Positions 32,950-42,568 of a stretch of 64,000 nt of DNA are shown piece after piece. Made by a program: the position numbers and the translations under genes. The notes below the pieces were generated by a model. It saw only the letters and a list, made by a program, of their open reading frames with translations, was not told where the DNA came from and made no database searches. This DNA is from Nelumbo lutea (lineage: Eukaryota > Streptophyta > Magnoliopsida > Proteales > Nelumbonaceae), in contig JAKGHH010000007.1 of assembly GCA_022828595.1 (NCBI GenBank), forward strand, positions 38,812,356 to 38,876,355, in the 5' to 3' direction. Positions within the stretch are counted from its first letter, which is position 1. Each line of letters begins with the position of its first letter.

Positions 32950-34260
32950 GACTGCACCCCACTTTCCATTAGGCGGGGAGTGCTCTTTCCTTGATGGAAT
33001 CTTCTACTGCTTGAACTCTTGCCATCTTGAGCTGTTTCTACTTTTAATTCTTCAAATCAAACAGGAATTGTCCAAGAAATGGCGTTGGGCCTATAAGTGT
33101 GTTTTCTGGAGAGAGCGTCATCCCACGACCACCAACGTTCTTTTTGAGTAATCGAGTAAGTGGGTGGGCCAAGAGGCCATACCCCTTAATAAAGTGAGCC
33201 CAAGGAACCCACGCAACTCCTTTAATGATGTGGGGGCTTGAGCCAAGTAAGCCTAGATTGGATCTTACTATTATCCATGCTTACTCCATCTTCCGAGATA
33301 ATATGGCCCAAATAGTCGATCTCAGTACTGGTGAATCTGCATTTTCAATCTCCCTCTTCTGATAATACGGACACCTGTAGGTCTGACGTTAATGGGCCCT
33401 GTTTCCGGTTGCAAGGTTACAGCATGATCAAGAGAACGGCCCAGTGGCAGGCCTTTTGGGCATAGAAAAAACATCCTCGTATTCTTCCAGTAACTGACCA
33501 ACCGCGGGCTCTAACTGGGTTGGGCCTGCATTCTCCGAAGAGTTCAAGAGATGAAAGTAAGAAAAATTGGTGGGCTTTATTGAGAGCTTTGGAATGCCCA
33601 GTTTTGAGCCCAGTTTTGAGCCCTTTCAAGGTGTGAATGCCCATAGCATCTTTAAACTACATGCTTAAAGAAGAGAAATCCCATAATACAGGTCCAAGTG
33701 TGCCCAACCATTGTATTCCCAACACAGCACCATAACACGTCAAGGGTAAGAGGAAATATTCCGTAGTAATGGTCAAGGTTTTAAAAACTGACCCAGACAT
33801 CGAACTGGTCAGGGGTCCAGTTTCCGGGTCAAATGGTCAGTCCATTCTGACAAAAAAATAAAAAATTAAAAGACAGTCAAAACCGTTGAACAGTTTAACA
33901 GCCCGGATCAACGGTTTGCTGATTAAATCAATGTTTTTTTAACAAAAATTCGGTTTTGGGGAAAAACAGAACCGATCACCTTCCAGCCATTCGGTCCGGT
34001 CCGATTTTGAAAACCATGATAATACCCTGAGTTGTTAATGGGACCTCATAGCATTTACCAGACCCGTGTAATTTTTCTCCATTGGCTACCGAGACATCAA
34101 AAGGCCCTTCGTTGTAGACAGTGAGATTTGCCATTTCAGTAACTCTGGGGTCTAAGCAATTACTCGTTGACCCACTATCGATTACTATAAGGAGAGGGTA
34201 GGGCGGGATCATACCTTGGATCCGCGTGGTGTGTCCTGATTCGGAGCCCATCAAGGCTTG
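32950..34260 (-). pseudogene. Chromovirus-like gypsy pol remnant (protease to RT end)
   Basis: This is a second gypsy lineage, distinct from Tat/Ogre. On the minus strand, 34254-34030 shows the protease: VIDSGSTSNCLDPRV, then SVANGEKLHGSGKC. After a 250-bp MITE, the coding resumes as FLLPLTCYGAVLGIQWLGTL and ends near 33340 with PINVRP and QKREIEN, the RT entry. Then comes, without the RT palm, CRFTSTEIDYLGHIISEDGV (~33.33-33.28 kb) and SLKELRGFLGLT (~33.2 kb), the RT end. Further down only decayed linker-like sequence is seen. Stops, frameshifts and the RT deletion make it dead. Confidence 0.85.
33771..34020. mobile_element. 250-bp MITE inserted in the gypsy protease
   Basis: It begins GGTCAAGGTTTTAAAAAC and ends TTTTGAAAACCATGAT, imperfect inverted ends (TCAAGGTTTT against TCATGGTTTT). 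It is flanked by AAT on both sides (33768-33770, 34021-34023). Removing it reconnects the protease sequence on both sides in a sensible order, which supports the boundaries. The 3-bp duplication fits a PIF/Harbinger- or CACTA-type element; the superfamily is uncertain. Confidence 0.75.
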
Positions 34261-34261
34261 G

Positions 34262-35095
34262 AGGGAAATTTGGCTCCTTTTTTCTTCTTTTTCCTTCTTC
34301 TCTTTTTCTTTTTTTTTTTTAAGTTTTTCTATTTATTATGGAGTTGTACTATTTATTATGGAGTTGTATTATTTGTTTTCTTCTTTTTGTATCTTTCTTC
34401 CTTTTTTCTTTCTTATTTTTTGTTCTATTTTCCTTTTCCATTTTCTTCTTCTTTTTTTATTTTATGATTTTTTTTCTTTTGAATTTATTATTTTATTATT
34501 TTTTATTTTGACTTTCAGATATTTTTTCTTTTTATATTTTTTCATATTATATGTTTTGATTTTATTCTTTTCATTTTTATTTTATTTTGGATTTCTCAGA
34601 AATTTGTTATTTTTTATTTTTTTCTTTTTCCTTTTCCTCTTTAAATGCTTTCCCTCTAATTTATTATTAGTTTTTGGCACCTTTTGATTTTTGGATTTAT
34701 TATTATATATTTTAACTTTTTAATATTTTGGAAATTAGATTTATTTATATTTATTTTTTCTTTCTTTTTCTTTTCTTTTTTATTTTTTTCACTTTTTTTA
34801 TTTTTTTGAATTTTTTTGTGCATTTATGTTATTATTGCTTTTCTCATCTTGATTAACCAAAGATATTACTAACCTTTCTTACCCCCCTTTTATTTTAATT
34901 GCTTTTTCTTTTATTCTTTTTTTTATTTTTATCTTTTTTGGATTTATTAATATTTTTATATTTTTTTACTTTTTATATTTTTAGTTTCTTGTTTTGTTTT
35001 TATTTTAGTTTCATTGAACTCTTGGCTTTTTATTTATTTTTTGTTTTTATTTTTTATTTTTTTTATTTTTTTGGATTTTTTGTCATTATTTTACC
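34262..35095. repeat. T-rich low-complexity tract
   Basis: About 830 bp of T-rich DNA on the plus strand with scattered A, rare C and very few G. It yields long phenylalanine/leucine-rich open frames (for example 34226-34687 and 34899-35126) that are composition artefacts. It lies between the gypsy remnant and a third tRNA-Arg-type leader, so it may be the A-rich leader of that element on the minus strand. Confidence 0.6.
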
Positions 35096-35588
35096 TGGGC
35101 CCCATAAGTGGTATGTAAGCAAATAGAGATGAGGTGGTTGATATTATGACTGACTAGGCTAACACATGGAATGTGTGGAATGTGATGCATGAGAGGAGGG
35201 TTTGACACCTAGACACAATAGCTCTAACAAGGTTGTCAACCTTCAAACCTCCACCACCAGACAAGTGGGCTTCTCTGGTTGGTGGTGGATTCAGGGGCTT
35301 TGGGTGCGACCACGGGGAGAAAGGTCCATCGCATCTTGACCACCTACTAATCACTCTCCTAGTGGGGCATAGGATGCTAGAGCTAATACAAATGATGGGT
35401 GCAAAGTATGAGTGAGTAGATAAGCAATAACAAAAGATAAGACAATAATTAGATATCGAATAATCATCAGAAATAAGCTATCATTATTCTAACAAAAATA
35501 AACAATATAAAAGCATGCATGTATACAAAAAATCACAACAAAGCTGAACAAGCCCCATGTGGGCCCCTAGCCTTTGGTCCGAGAACTT

Positions 35589-35604
35589 CTTAGTGAAGTC
35601 GCCA
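35589..35604 (-). other. Primer-binding site of a third element, tRNA-Arg type
   Basis: The minus strand reads TGGCGACTTCACTAAG, matching the tRNA-Arg-type site of Ogre/Tat elements with a few changes. An ACA-ending LTR lies 3 nt upstream on the minus strand (plus-strand TGTGAGTGTC at 35608). The arrangement mirrors the junction at 6181-6200. Confidence 0.65.
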
Positions 35605-35607
35605 ATC

Positions 35608-36319
35608 TGTGAGTGTCAGGAAATGGCTCACTTGGGCTGAATTAGAGTTGCCACCAATCAATTAAAGAAATGGAGGTAATGAGACCTCCAAGAATTGCAT
35701 TAAAACAAATTTTCATTCATAGTGACTCCAATAGGTGGGGCCTGCATGGGGTTCCATATAGGCAAAGCACAAGCACAAATAAGTAATAAGAATTCAACAT
35801 AAAACAATCTAACAAAAATAAACCATCCCTATTTCATTATTCTACGGTGATTTTTGTTTCATGTTTATATTTTTATTATTGCTTTTATTTTATTTTATTT
35901 ATTATTAATTTATCGATTTTGTATTTTTATTATTATTCTATTTTTCTATTATTTTCTTTTTTATTATGCTTTATTCTTTTCTCTCTTTTTTATATTATTA
36001 TTATTTTTTTTTGTTTTTTGCTCTCATTTTATTTGCATCTTCCTACTTTTGATTTATTTATATTCACTCACTTGTTCATTATTTATTCATTATATTTTTT
36101 TTTATTTTTATTGGATTTTCGATTTTTATCCTTTTGTCGTTTTTTTAGAATGTTTATTCACCGGCTTTTCCTTTGCCTATCCTATTCTAACCTAGAAAAT
36201 TTGTGCTACATTTTCTTATCAATTTCTCCTTTTCTTTTTTTGGATTGACTTAGATTTCTCCCTTCTTTTTTATTTTTATGTTGGATGAGTTATCGAGACT
36301 AAAATCTGATGCTAAAACA
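35608..36319 (-). repeat. Candidate short LTR of the third tRNA-Arg-type element
   Basis: On the plus strand it starts TGTGAGTGTCAGG, directly after the primer-binding site, and may end TGATGCTAAAACA (36319), whose complement resembles Ogre-type LTR starts. The interior is T-rich (35840-36250) and yields artefactual hydrophobic frames. The right border is inferred by analogy only. If right, the LTR is 712 bp, much shorter than the first one. Confidence 0.45.
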
Positions 36320-36539
36320 ACCTACTACTTTGCACCATCAACTCACATAATTCAGTCATCAGAAATCAAGACAGAACATATATTAGAATAGAACAAGTTT
36401 AATCACAATGGTGAAATGAGCCCACTTAAACAAATTTCTATTTCCAGCTTTCAAAATACACCCTATTGTAGAGGAATCTAACTTCGATATCTAGAACAAT
36501 CAAAGGGGAAGATTAATACCATTTTCAACATTTACTCGT

Positions 36540-37240
36540 TAAGCTAAAAAGAAAATTTGCAATTGTTATAAACAAAAAACAGGGAAAAAAAAAGAACTGA
36601 TTCATTTTTGTTACTGCCTAGGATGAACCAAGGGCAATGGTGTAATTTCGCTTCCGAGCCAAGGGCTGGCTGAAGAGTCCAAGGTCTGTTGTAGCCAAGG
36701 GCTGATAGGTCAGACCTGTGAAGAGAGGGATAGGACGTCAGAGGCCCCAAGTGCTAACCTGTGGCGGTGACTCCGATGGTCAAGTTAGTACGGGAGTAAT
36801 AGGAGATGGACGAGGCCTGAGTATGGAGTGTTCAAACGAGATCACACAAGATGCTAGAGAACTCTTAGTAATCCAGAGTCCAGATGTTTACCTTGAGAAG
36901 GTTGCCCCCTATTTATACTTGAGGTCGCTTAGAGAAGCGTGGCCATCCAAGGCCACCGTGTGTGGCCACGCTATTGGCCCCGCATCATGCGCTGACCTTT
37001 GCTCTATGCGCGCCCTCATTGAGTCCGCCCTGGATGCTGCCATCTGCCATGCGCGTGCGTGATATTGGACCAGGCCATCTGTGCCTATATCAATTTTTTT
37101 TAAAACAATCAATTGCTTCAACCAAAATCTTGCACCATTATCCAAATCCCACTGGGAAAATAATAGCAGATCTGGGTGGTACCAAGAATTATTACAAGAG
37201 CTAATCAGCCCGGTCTCTCCTCCCACCTTCAGACATTAAT
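36540..37240 (-). repeat. LTR-like promoter region
   Basis: GC-richer than its surroundings. The minus strand reads TATAAATAGGGGGCAACC (TATA box at 36917-36909), a layout often seen in LTR U3/R regions, followed by TCAAGGTAAACATCTGGA. Open frames on both strands (36718-37062 and 37226-36909) have no known domain. It is probably an LTR fragment of a different family, or a promoter; I could not find TG...CA borders. Confidence 0.4.
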
Positions 37241-37280
37241 AAATAACTGAGTAAACGAGAAGATCCTCCAGCAAACAAGG

Positions 37281-37520
37281 TTGAAACCATCAACGACCAA
37301 AACCCATAGAGATCTTGCCTGTCCTTCCATAATCCTCAAACCTCCATCTAAAATGCGATCTAGTGCTACTCAACTCAGAATTAGAGAAAACTTGGTTAAC
37401 TTTGGTGTGGCCTCACCATGCAACGTCATTAATAACAATGAGACTAGAGATAGTAGAGGCCCATATCAAAGCTACCTAGAGGAAAATGCTCAAGACGTTC
37501 CTAATGCCTTCATTAACTAG
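37281..37520 (+). CDS. Unrecognised ORF, 79 aa, possibly LINE-derived
   Basis: ATG at 37281, serine-, asparagine- and arginine-rich, polar, with no membrane segment or known motif. It lies 5' of a Harbinger-type insertion and about 3 kb upstream of a LINE endonuclease start on the same strand. It could therefore be a piece of that LINE's ORF1 tail, but I see no zinc-knuckle or RRM-like motif to prove this. It may also be a chance ORF. Confidence 0.25.
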   Translation: MKPSTTKTHRDLACPSIILKPPSKMRSSATQLRIRENLVNFGVASPCNVINNNETRDSRGPYQSYLEENAQDVPNAFIN

Positions 37521-37655
37521 AACAGATCTGAGCAAGAATGCCAAGATGAAGCAACCCACCAGGAGCCCATCGGGAACAAGATGTGATCATCTTATCTAGG
37601 AAAATTTCAACCCCCGTTTTCCCTTTTTTTGGCGCAGAAAAAGAGAGTTCATTAA

Positions 37656-40255
37656 GGGTCTATTTGTTTATTAAGAAAGGGATAAAAAAAGGGAATATTC
37701 CTATACGATTCTCCCTTTCCTGTATTTGTTTGTTTGTAAATAGTGTTTTGGGATGAGAAATGAGAGGGATGCGGGATCCCAAAATGAAGTGAGCGAGATC
37801 GCACCAAAACAGTGTGACCTCAGTAGAAAAAGAAAAGTTTAAGACACATTTGAGAAAATTTATCAGGCTTTGTCAGAATAAGAGTTCGACAGTCTTGTCT
37901 CCTTTGCAAGTAGCACCCAAACGGCCACATCTCCGGTGGCTTCTCCAGACATCTCTTTGGAAGGTAAGACAAGATCCATGAACAACTTGATTTGGTGATT
38001 ATATTTTACCCATTTTCGTTTATTTTCAGTCCATTATTCCTTCTTTTCTATCCCCATGTTTTTTTCCTCATTACTTGGAAGCTCAGTTGGTGTTTTCATT
38101 GTCTTCAGTAGAGGTTTTGTCGGAATGAAACCGCAACCTTTACGAGCATGCATCTATTCCTTTTTTTTCAAATTTTCTTCTCATTTTAACCCAACGATGA
38201 GATCTTGTCACACTGCATTTTTCCTTCACGAGCATGCATCTATTCTTTGTAAAATGTATAAATACACATGGGTTTTCTAGATCTAACATTTTCACCTCAT
38301 TTGTACAAATTTGTGCCAAATCCAAGAACGTATTTGTTCCCAAGCTTTAGGTAACACCCTTACTCACACTCCCATTGTTTCCCATATATCTTCATTCTAT
38401 TTTGGTTGTTCTTTTCTTTATTTTTGTTTTTATTCCCTACAATCTCTACAAAATTAGTAATAATATTTGCAAGGTTAAATATAATCTCTGTTTTTTTTGC
38501 CTTTATTGCCTCTAATCTCTGAAAAATCAGTAATAATGCTTGCAAGGTTAAATATAGCATCTATTTTTTGCTTTTATTCCCCCTAATCTCTGCAAAATCA
38601 GTAATAAATCTTGCACAGGTTAAACATAAACTCTATTTTTGTTTTTATTCCTTCCAATCTCTGCAAAATCAATAATAACGTTTTAATGGGTTAAATATAA
38701 TCTCTGTTTTTTTTTTTTTTCCTTTGTTCTTGCTAAATTTCGGAACCTAGGACTTGGAACAAACCTTGATTTTCTAGTATAAAACAGATTGACATCAGTC
38801 GAGACTTAAACATTGAACATTATTAACCCACGGAAAGGGAAAGCCCATTGCTACTCCTACTCGATATCTCCACCAAGTTGGAACTAGTAAGATTTCTACC
38901 ATCAATAGTTGAGATAATACTTGGAAAAGCACAACACTAGTTTGTGATGGCTTATGTCTTCCTTTGTTGAGGGAGAAGAGGAGGTTCAATTCAATGTGGT
39001 GTACTCATCAACAAATTACAAAACCAAGACAACCATGTCCTCAGTTTTTTTTCATGATTTATTTTAATTATTTGATGCGTATTAATTTTTTACGTCAATT
39101 CACTTATAGCTAAGTGGAGGAGGTAACTATTGGGACCATAAGCAATGCTATCTTGTCTGATAATGAATGATACTGTTATTCTTACCATTCCTATTTGGGT
39201 TGGTTAGATTTATTTGCATTATTTTAGGACAGAACAAGAAACAAAACTACTGTTGTTAATTCCATCATTGAAACCTGACACTATACAATAAATAAATTGT
39301 TTAAACTGCTTGGACTAATCTGGTTTTCATTCAATAGCGTTCAACTATAGATTATAAATTACCTTGGAATTGTATATTCTTGAGTCTTTCCTGTTATAGT
39401 TTTTAAACAATGCTTTCAAGCTCAATGTTGAGGACATGCATGTTTAAATTCATTAGCAAGAAACATTAAAACAAAGCAGAAAGTGATATATATCATAGCA
39501 TGTATCAAAACACATACTAAATCTTGAAGATGGTCTAGGACATGGCATAGCTCAAGTTCATAGCATATGCCCTACATTGTGTATTGGGTTGGGTTGGGTT
39601 GGGTTGGGTTGGGTTCATGTTGTTGAGACTCCATGCCCACAATGGATTTATTGGTATATGGATGATTATGACTACATGGAATGAATATGTTGAACTATTG
39701 GTATTGATGAACTAATTACAGGTTAAAGACAAATTCAAATGATTTATTGACATATGTATGACTTTTTGGATGAAATAGGTTATTGAATGCAAATTCTTTG
39801 GTGTATCAACAGGTCTAAATAATGGAGCAATTTTAGTTCCTAGTAGTTTCTTTTATGAATGCACGCACAAGTTTTTTTATGGATGTGCACATTGAGTAGA
39901 CTTATGAACAAATTCTATGATGAATGAGCAAGTCCAAATAATGAAGCATTTCTTACTCTTACTAAAATTTTTGAATGAGCAAGTTTAATAACACTATCAT
40001 GCCACATGGCAAGTTTAATCACACGTGTCATACATTTGGGGGGTGCAAGTTGTCATAAAAGTAAATTAAATGCATTTTTATAGTTGAGCATGATTTTTCT
40101 CATATAAATTTTTATGCAAAACAAACACTGGAAAGTGGATTTTCTCACAAAATTTTCTCAACAAATAAACACATCATAACTAACTGAGAAAATAATTTTT
40201 CCTCTTCTCATCCCAACCTTTCATAGCCCAATTTTCCCAGCAATCAAACAGACCC
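37656..40255. mobile_element. Non-autonomous PIF/Harbinger element, 2.6 kb
   Basis: It starts GGGTCTATTTGTTTATTAAG and ends CAGCAATCAAACAGACCC. The right end complement is GGGTCTGTTTGATTGCTGGG, so the ends are inverted repeats. A perfect TAA lies on both sides (37653-37655 and 40256-40258). TAA/TTA target duplications and GGGTCTGTTTG-like ends are typical of PIF/Harbinger. The inner ~300 bp at the left resemble the element at 42569 (blocks around a CACACCAAAA-like word and a CATCTCCGG/CGACTTCT word). No transposase frame was found inside. Confidence 0.85.
39586..39615. repeat. Microsatellite (GGGTT)6
   Basis: Six perfect copies of GGGTT inside the Harbinger-type element. The unit differs from the plant telomere repeat. 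Confidence 0.95.
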
Positions 40256-40566
40256 TAAAAGACCAAAAAAAAAAAAAGAAATAACAAGAGATCCGCAATC
40301 CTCACACCATGGAGGTTAGCCAAATTCATTTTTGGCAAGTGACTAGAGCCAATCTGAGTAGTCAAAAGCAAAAAGGGATTGATCCTAGAAACCTCTCTGG
40401 GTTAACAAGTGTGCAAAACCATTTCAACTTCTCTTAACAAAAGAAAGAGAAAAAGAAATAGATTCAGCAACAACAAAGATATCCTTCCAAAGGGGCACCA
40501 GCTCAGTTGAAATGCTAGTCTTCTTTCTTGATAAAATTAATGCTAATAGAGCCTTCTTTTCCCTCT

Positions 40567-40608
40567 ATGAAGATGTTGTTTTGGAATGCTCCCAGAGTGT
40601 TTAACGAT
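40567..40608 (+). pseudogene. LINE ORF2 start (endonuclease N-terminus), left part
   Basis: ATG at 40567 opens MKMLFWNAPRVFN, which resembles the first residues of plant LINE ORF2 (a start Met followed by L-x-W-N before the catalytic Asn region). The frame ends at the left terminus of the hAT element at 40609. It resumes at 48490 beyond the hAT right end with NKNFGRSL. The two sides share TTAAC/GTAAC, a decayed target duplication. The upstream ~300 bp may be LINE ORF1-ORF2 spacer. Confidence 0.65.
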
Positions 40609-40975
40609 TAGACCTATTCATGAGCCGGGTAGCTAGATGGCTCAGCCTAGCCCAAAATGGGCTCGGACATATTCATAGTTTCATTCGATAAGTTACATTC
40701 TTCCTCAACCCTTTTATGCAATTGGCAGGTTGAGCGATTAAGCGGCTGGATACCATCAACAATAGCAACTAGTGACCCCATCCTCAATAGTGGCAAGTGA
40801 CAACCCCATCCTCAACAACAATGACCAGCGAGTCAACGACTAGGGAAGTGGATTCATCTCTCTAGCAAGACAGAGCCCCATCTCCCATTCTATGAACCTG
40901 ATTACCTGATATAGAATTAGAGGGAGCATCCCCATCCCCAACAGTGGTCAGTGACAAGAATACCATCTGATATCA

Positions 40976-41670
40976 TTTTAATTCGAATTTATATCTAAAA
41001 TCATTTGGCTTTGTTCATATTATATCTGAAACCATTTTATTTGATTGATTTTTTGTTCATTTTATATATGAAATTGTTTCAACTTCAAATTTATATCTGA
41101 AATCATTTTATTTGATTGATTTTTTTGTTCATTTTATATCTGAAACCATTTCAGCTTGAAATTTATATTTGAAATCATTTTATTTGATTGATTTTTTGTT
41201 CATTTTATATCTAAAACCATTTCATCTTGAAATTTATATTTGAAATCATTTTATTTGATTGATTTTTTGGTTGATTTTATATCTAAAATTATTTCAACTT
41301 GAAATTTACATTGATTGTTTGTTCATTTTGTATCGGGAATTAGTTCAACTTGAAATTTATATCTGAAATAATTTTATTTGATTGATTTTTTGTTTATTTT
41401 ATATCTAAAATCATTTTAGCTTGAAATTTATATCTGAAATCATTTTATTTGATTGAGTTTATATCTGAAATCATTTCAGTTTGAAATTTATATCTAAAAT
41501 AATATTATTTGATTGATTTTTTTGTTCATTTTATATCTAAAATCATTTCATTTATTTGATTTGTTTGTTCATTTTATATCTGAAATCATTTTAGTTTGAA
41601 TTTGTATCTAAAATCATTTCATTTGGTTAATTTTATGGTTCATTTTATATCTGAAATCATTTCAACTTGA
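40976..41670. repeat. Tandem repeat, ~72-bp unit, about nine copies
   Basis: TTTATTTGATTGATTTTTTG followed by TTCATTTTATATCTGAAA and CATTTCAACTTGAAATTTAT recurs at ~72-bp intervals (for example near 41036, 41107, 41180 and 41251), with some shortened copies towards 41.5 kb. It sits directly upstream of the hAT transposase N-terminus, inside the hAT element. Confidence 0.88.
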
Positions 41671-42135
41671 AATGATTTGGGAAGACTATTCAAGAGTATG
41701 ACCAAACTTCTAAGAAAAGATTGACATCTAAGGTGTGGGAGGAAATGGAAAATATTAATTCAGAAAAGGCACAACGCAATCACTGTAGGATCTTAAAAGC
41801 TAAATAAAGTAATGAAACCATTCACTTAAAACATCATTTAACATATTGCCCTAGATGTATATGATTTGTGACACTTAGTAGTATAAGGTAACCACATAAT
41901 CAAACAATGATGGGAGTACATCTTTTAAAAATTAATAATTTGATCAACAAAACTCTCATATTCTTATTTTCTTGTGTGGAGAAAACCCTTTTACCATTGC
42001 TGAAGTACTTGGTTTTAGATTTTTTATATAATCTATAAACCCTAAGTTTAAGAGTATGAGTAGGCATACTGCTAGAAGAGATACCATGTCTCTGTAAAAG
42101 AGAAAGAGGGTGAGAAAGATGAATTGTCCCATGCA
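41665..42135 (+). pseudogene. hAT transposase N-terminal part
   Basis: Decayed frames show the BED zinc-finger region: RLTSKVWEEMENINSE, AQRNHCRILKAK (first Cys of the C-x2-C pair changed), then HLKHHLTYCPR (41.70-41.85 kb). After it, in another frame, comes ENPFTIAEVLGFRFFI and SINPKFKSMSRHTARRDTM (~41.96-42.09 kb), the family's conserved block before the catalytic core. The C-terminal half is found at 46345. Stops and frameshifts are frequent. Confidence 0.8.
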
Positions 42136-42565
42136 CTTGGTAGGATTATTAATACCACATGGATGCTTGCGATGAATTCATAACTCACCGGACGTCTGCA
42201 ATGAGTTCATGATTGTGACAAAATCATGCTCAAAACGAGTTGTGATGAGCTTTGGGTATATTGATATATTTGCGATGAGTTTTAGACATGCATAAGCTTA
42301 CGATAAGTCTCAGACATGCATGGACCCATGATGAGTTTTGGATGCACACAAACCTACGATGAGTTTGAAGCCATCATAGGCCCATGACAAATGTGGAATT
42401 ATTGTACAACTAGGAATAAATATTAGATACACGTGTGCCTTTAAATTATGCACATGACAAGATGCCCCATGGGCCTAGTAAAGGTTTGCAACACAAATAA
42501 TGATGTCACCCATACCATGTTAGTATAAAACGGTCTGAAAAGAAGTAGCATACGTAGAGAATCCT
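42136..42565. repeat. LTR-like insertion in hAT, left part
   Basis: This interrupts the hAT transposase. It contains degenerate short repeats of a GATGAGTTTTAGACATGCAT-like word at irregular ~35-45 bp spacing. Together with 45980-46340, which has a clear TATA box, it may form one ~800-bp solo LTR into which the Harbinger-type element later inserted. I could not identify TG...CA borders, so this is inference. Confidence 0.35.
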
Positions 42566-42568
42566 TAA

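Noticed and set aside
34226..36250. Long hydrophobic open frames (Phe/Leu/Ile-rich, up to 153 aa) resembling membrane proteins
   Set aside because: They lie in T-rich low-complexity DNA and overlap each other in several frames; composition alone explains them.
36718..37226. Overlapping 114-aa and 105-aa ORFs as a host gene
   Set aside because: They lie on opposite strands over the same GC-rich LTR-like promoter region and have no recognised motif.
39586..39615. (GGGTT)6 as interstitial telomeric repeat
   Set aside because: The plant telomere unit is TTTAGGG; this is a simple 5-bp microsatellite inside a transposon.
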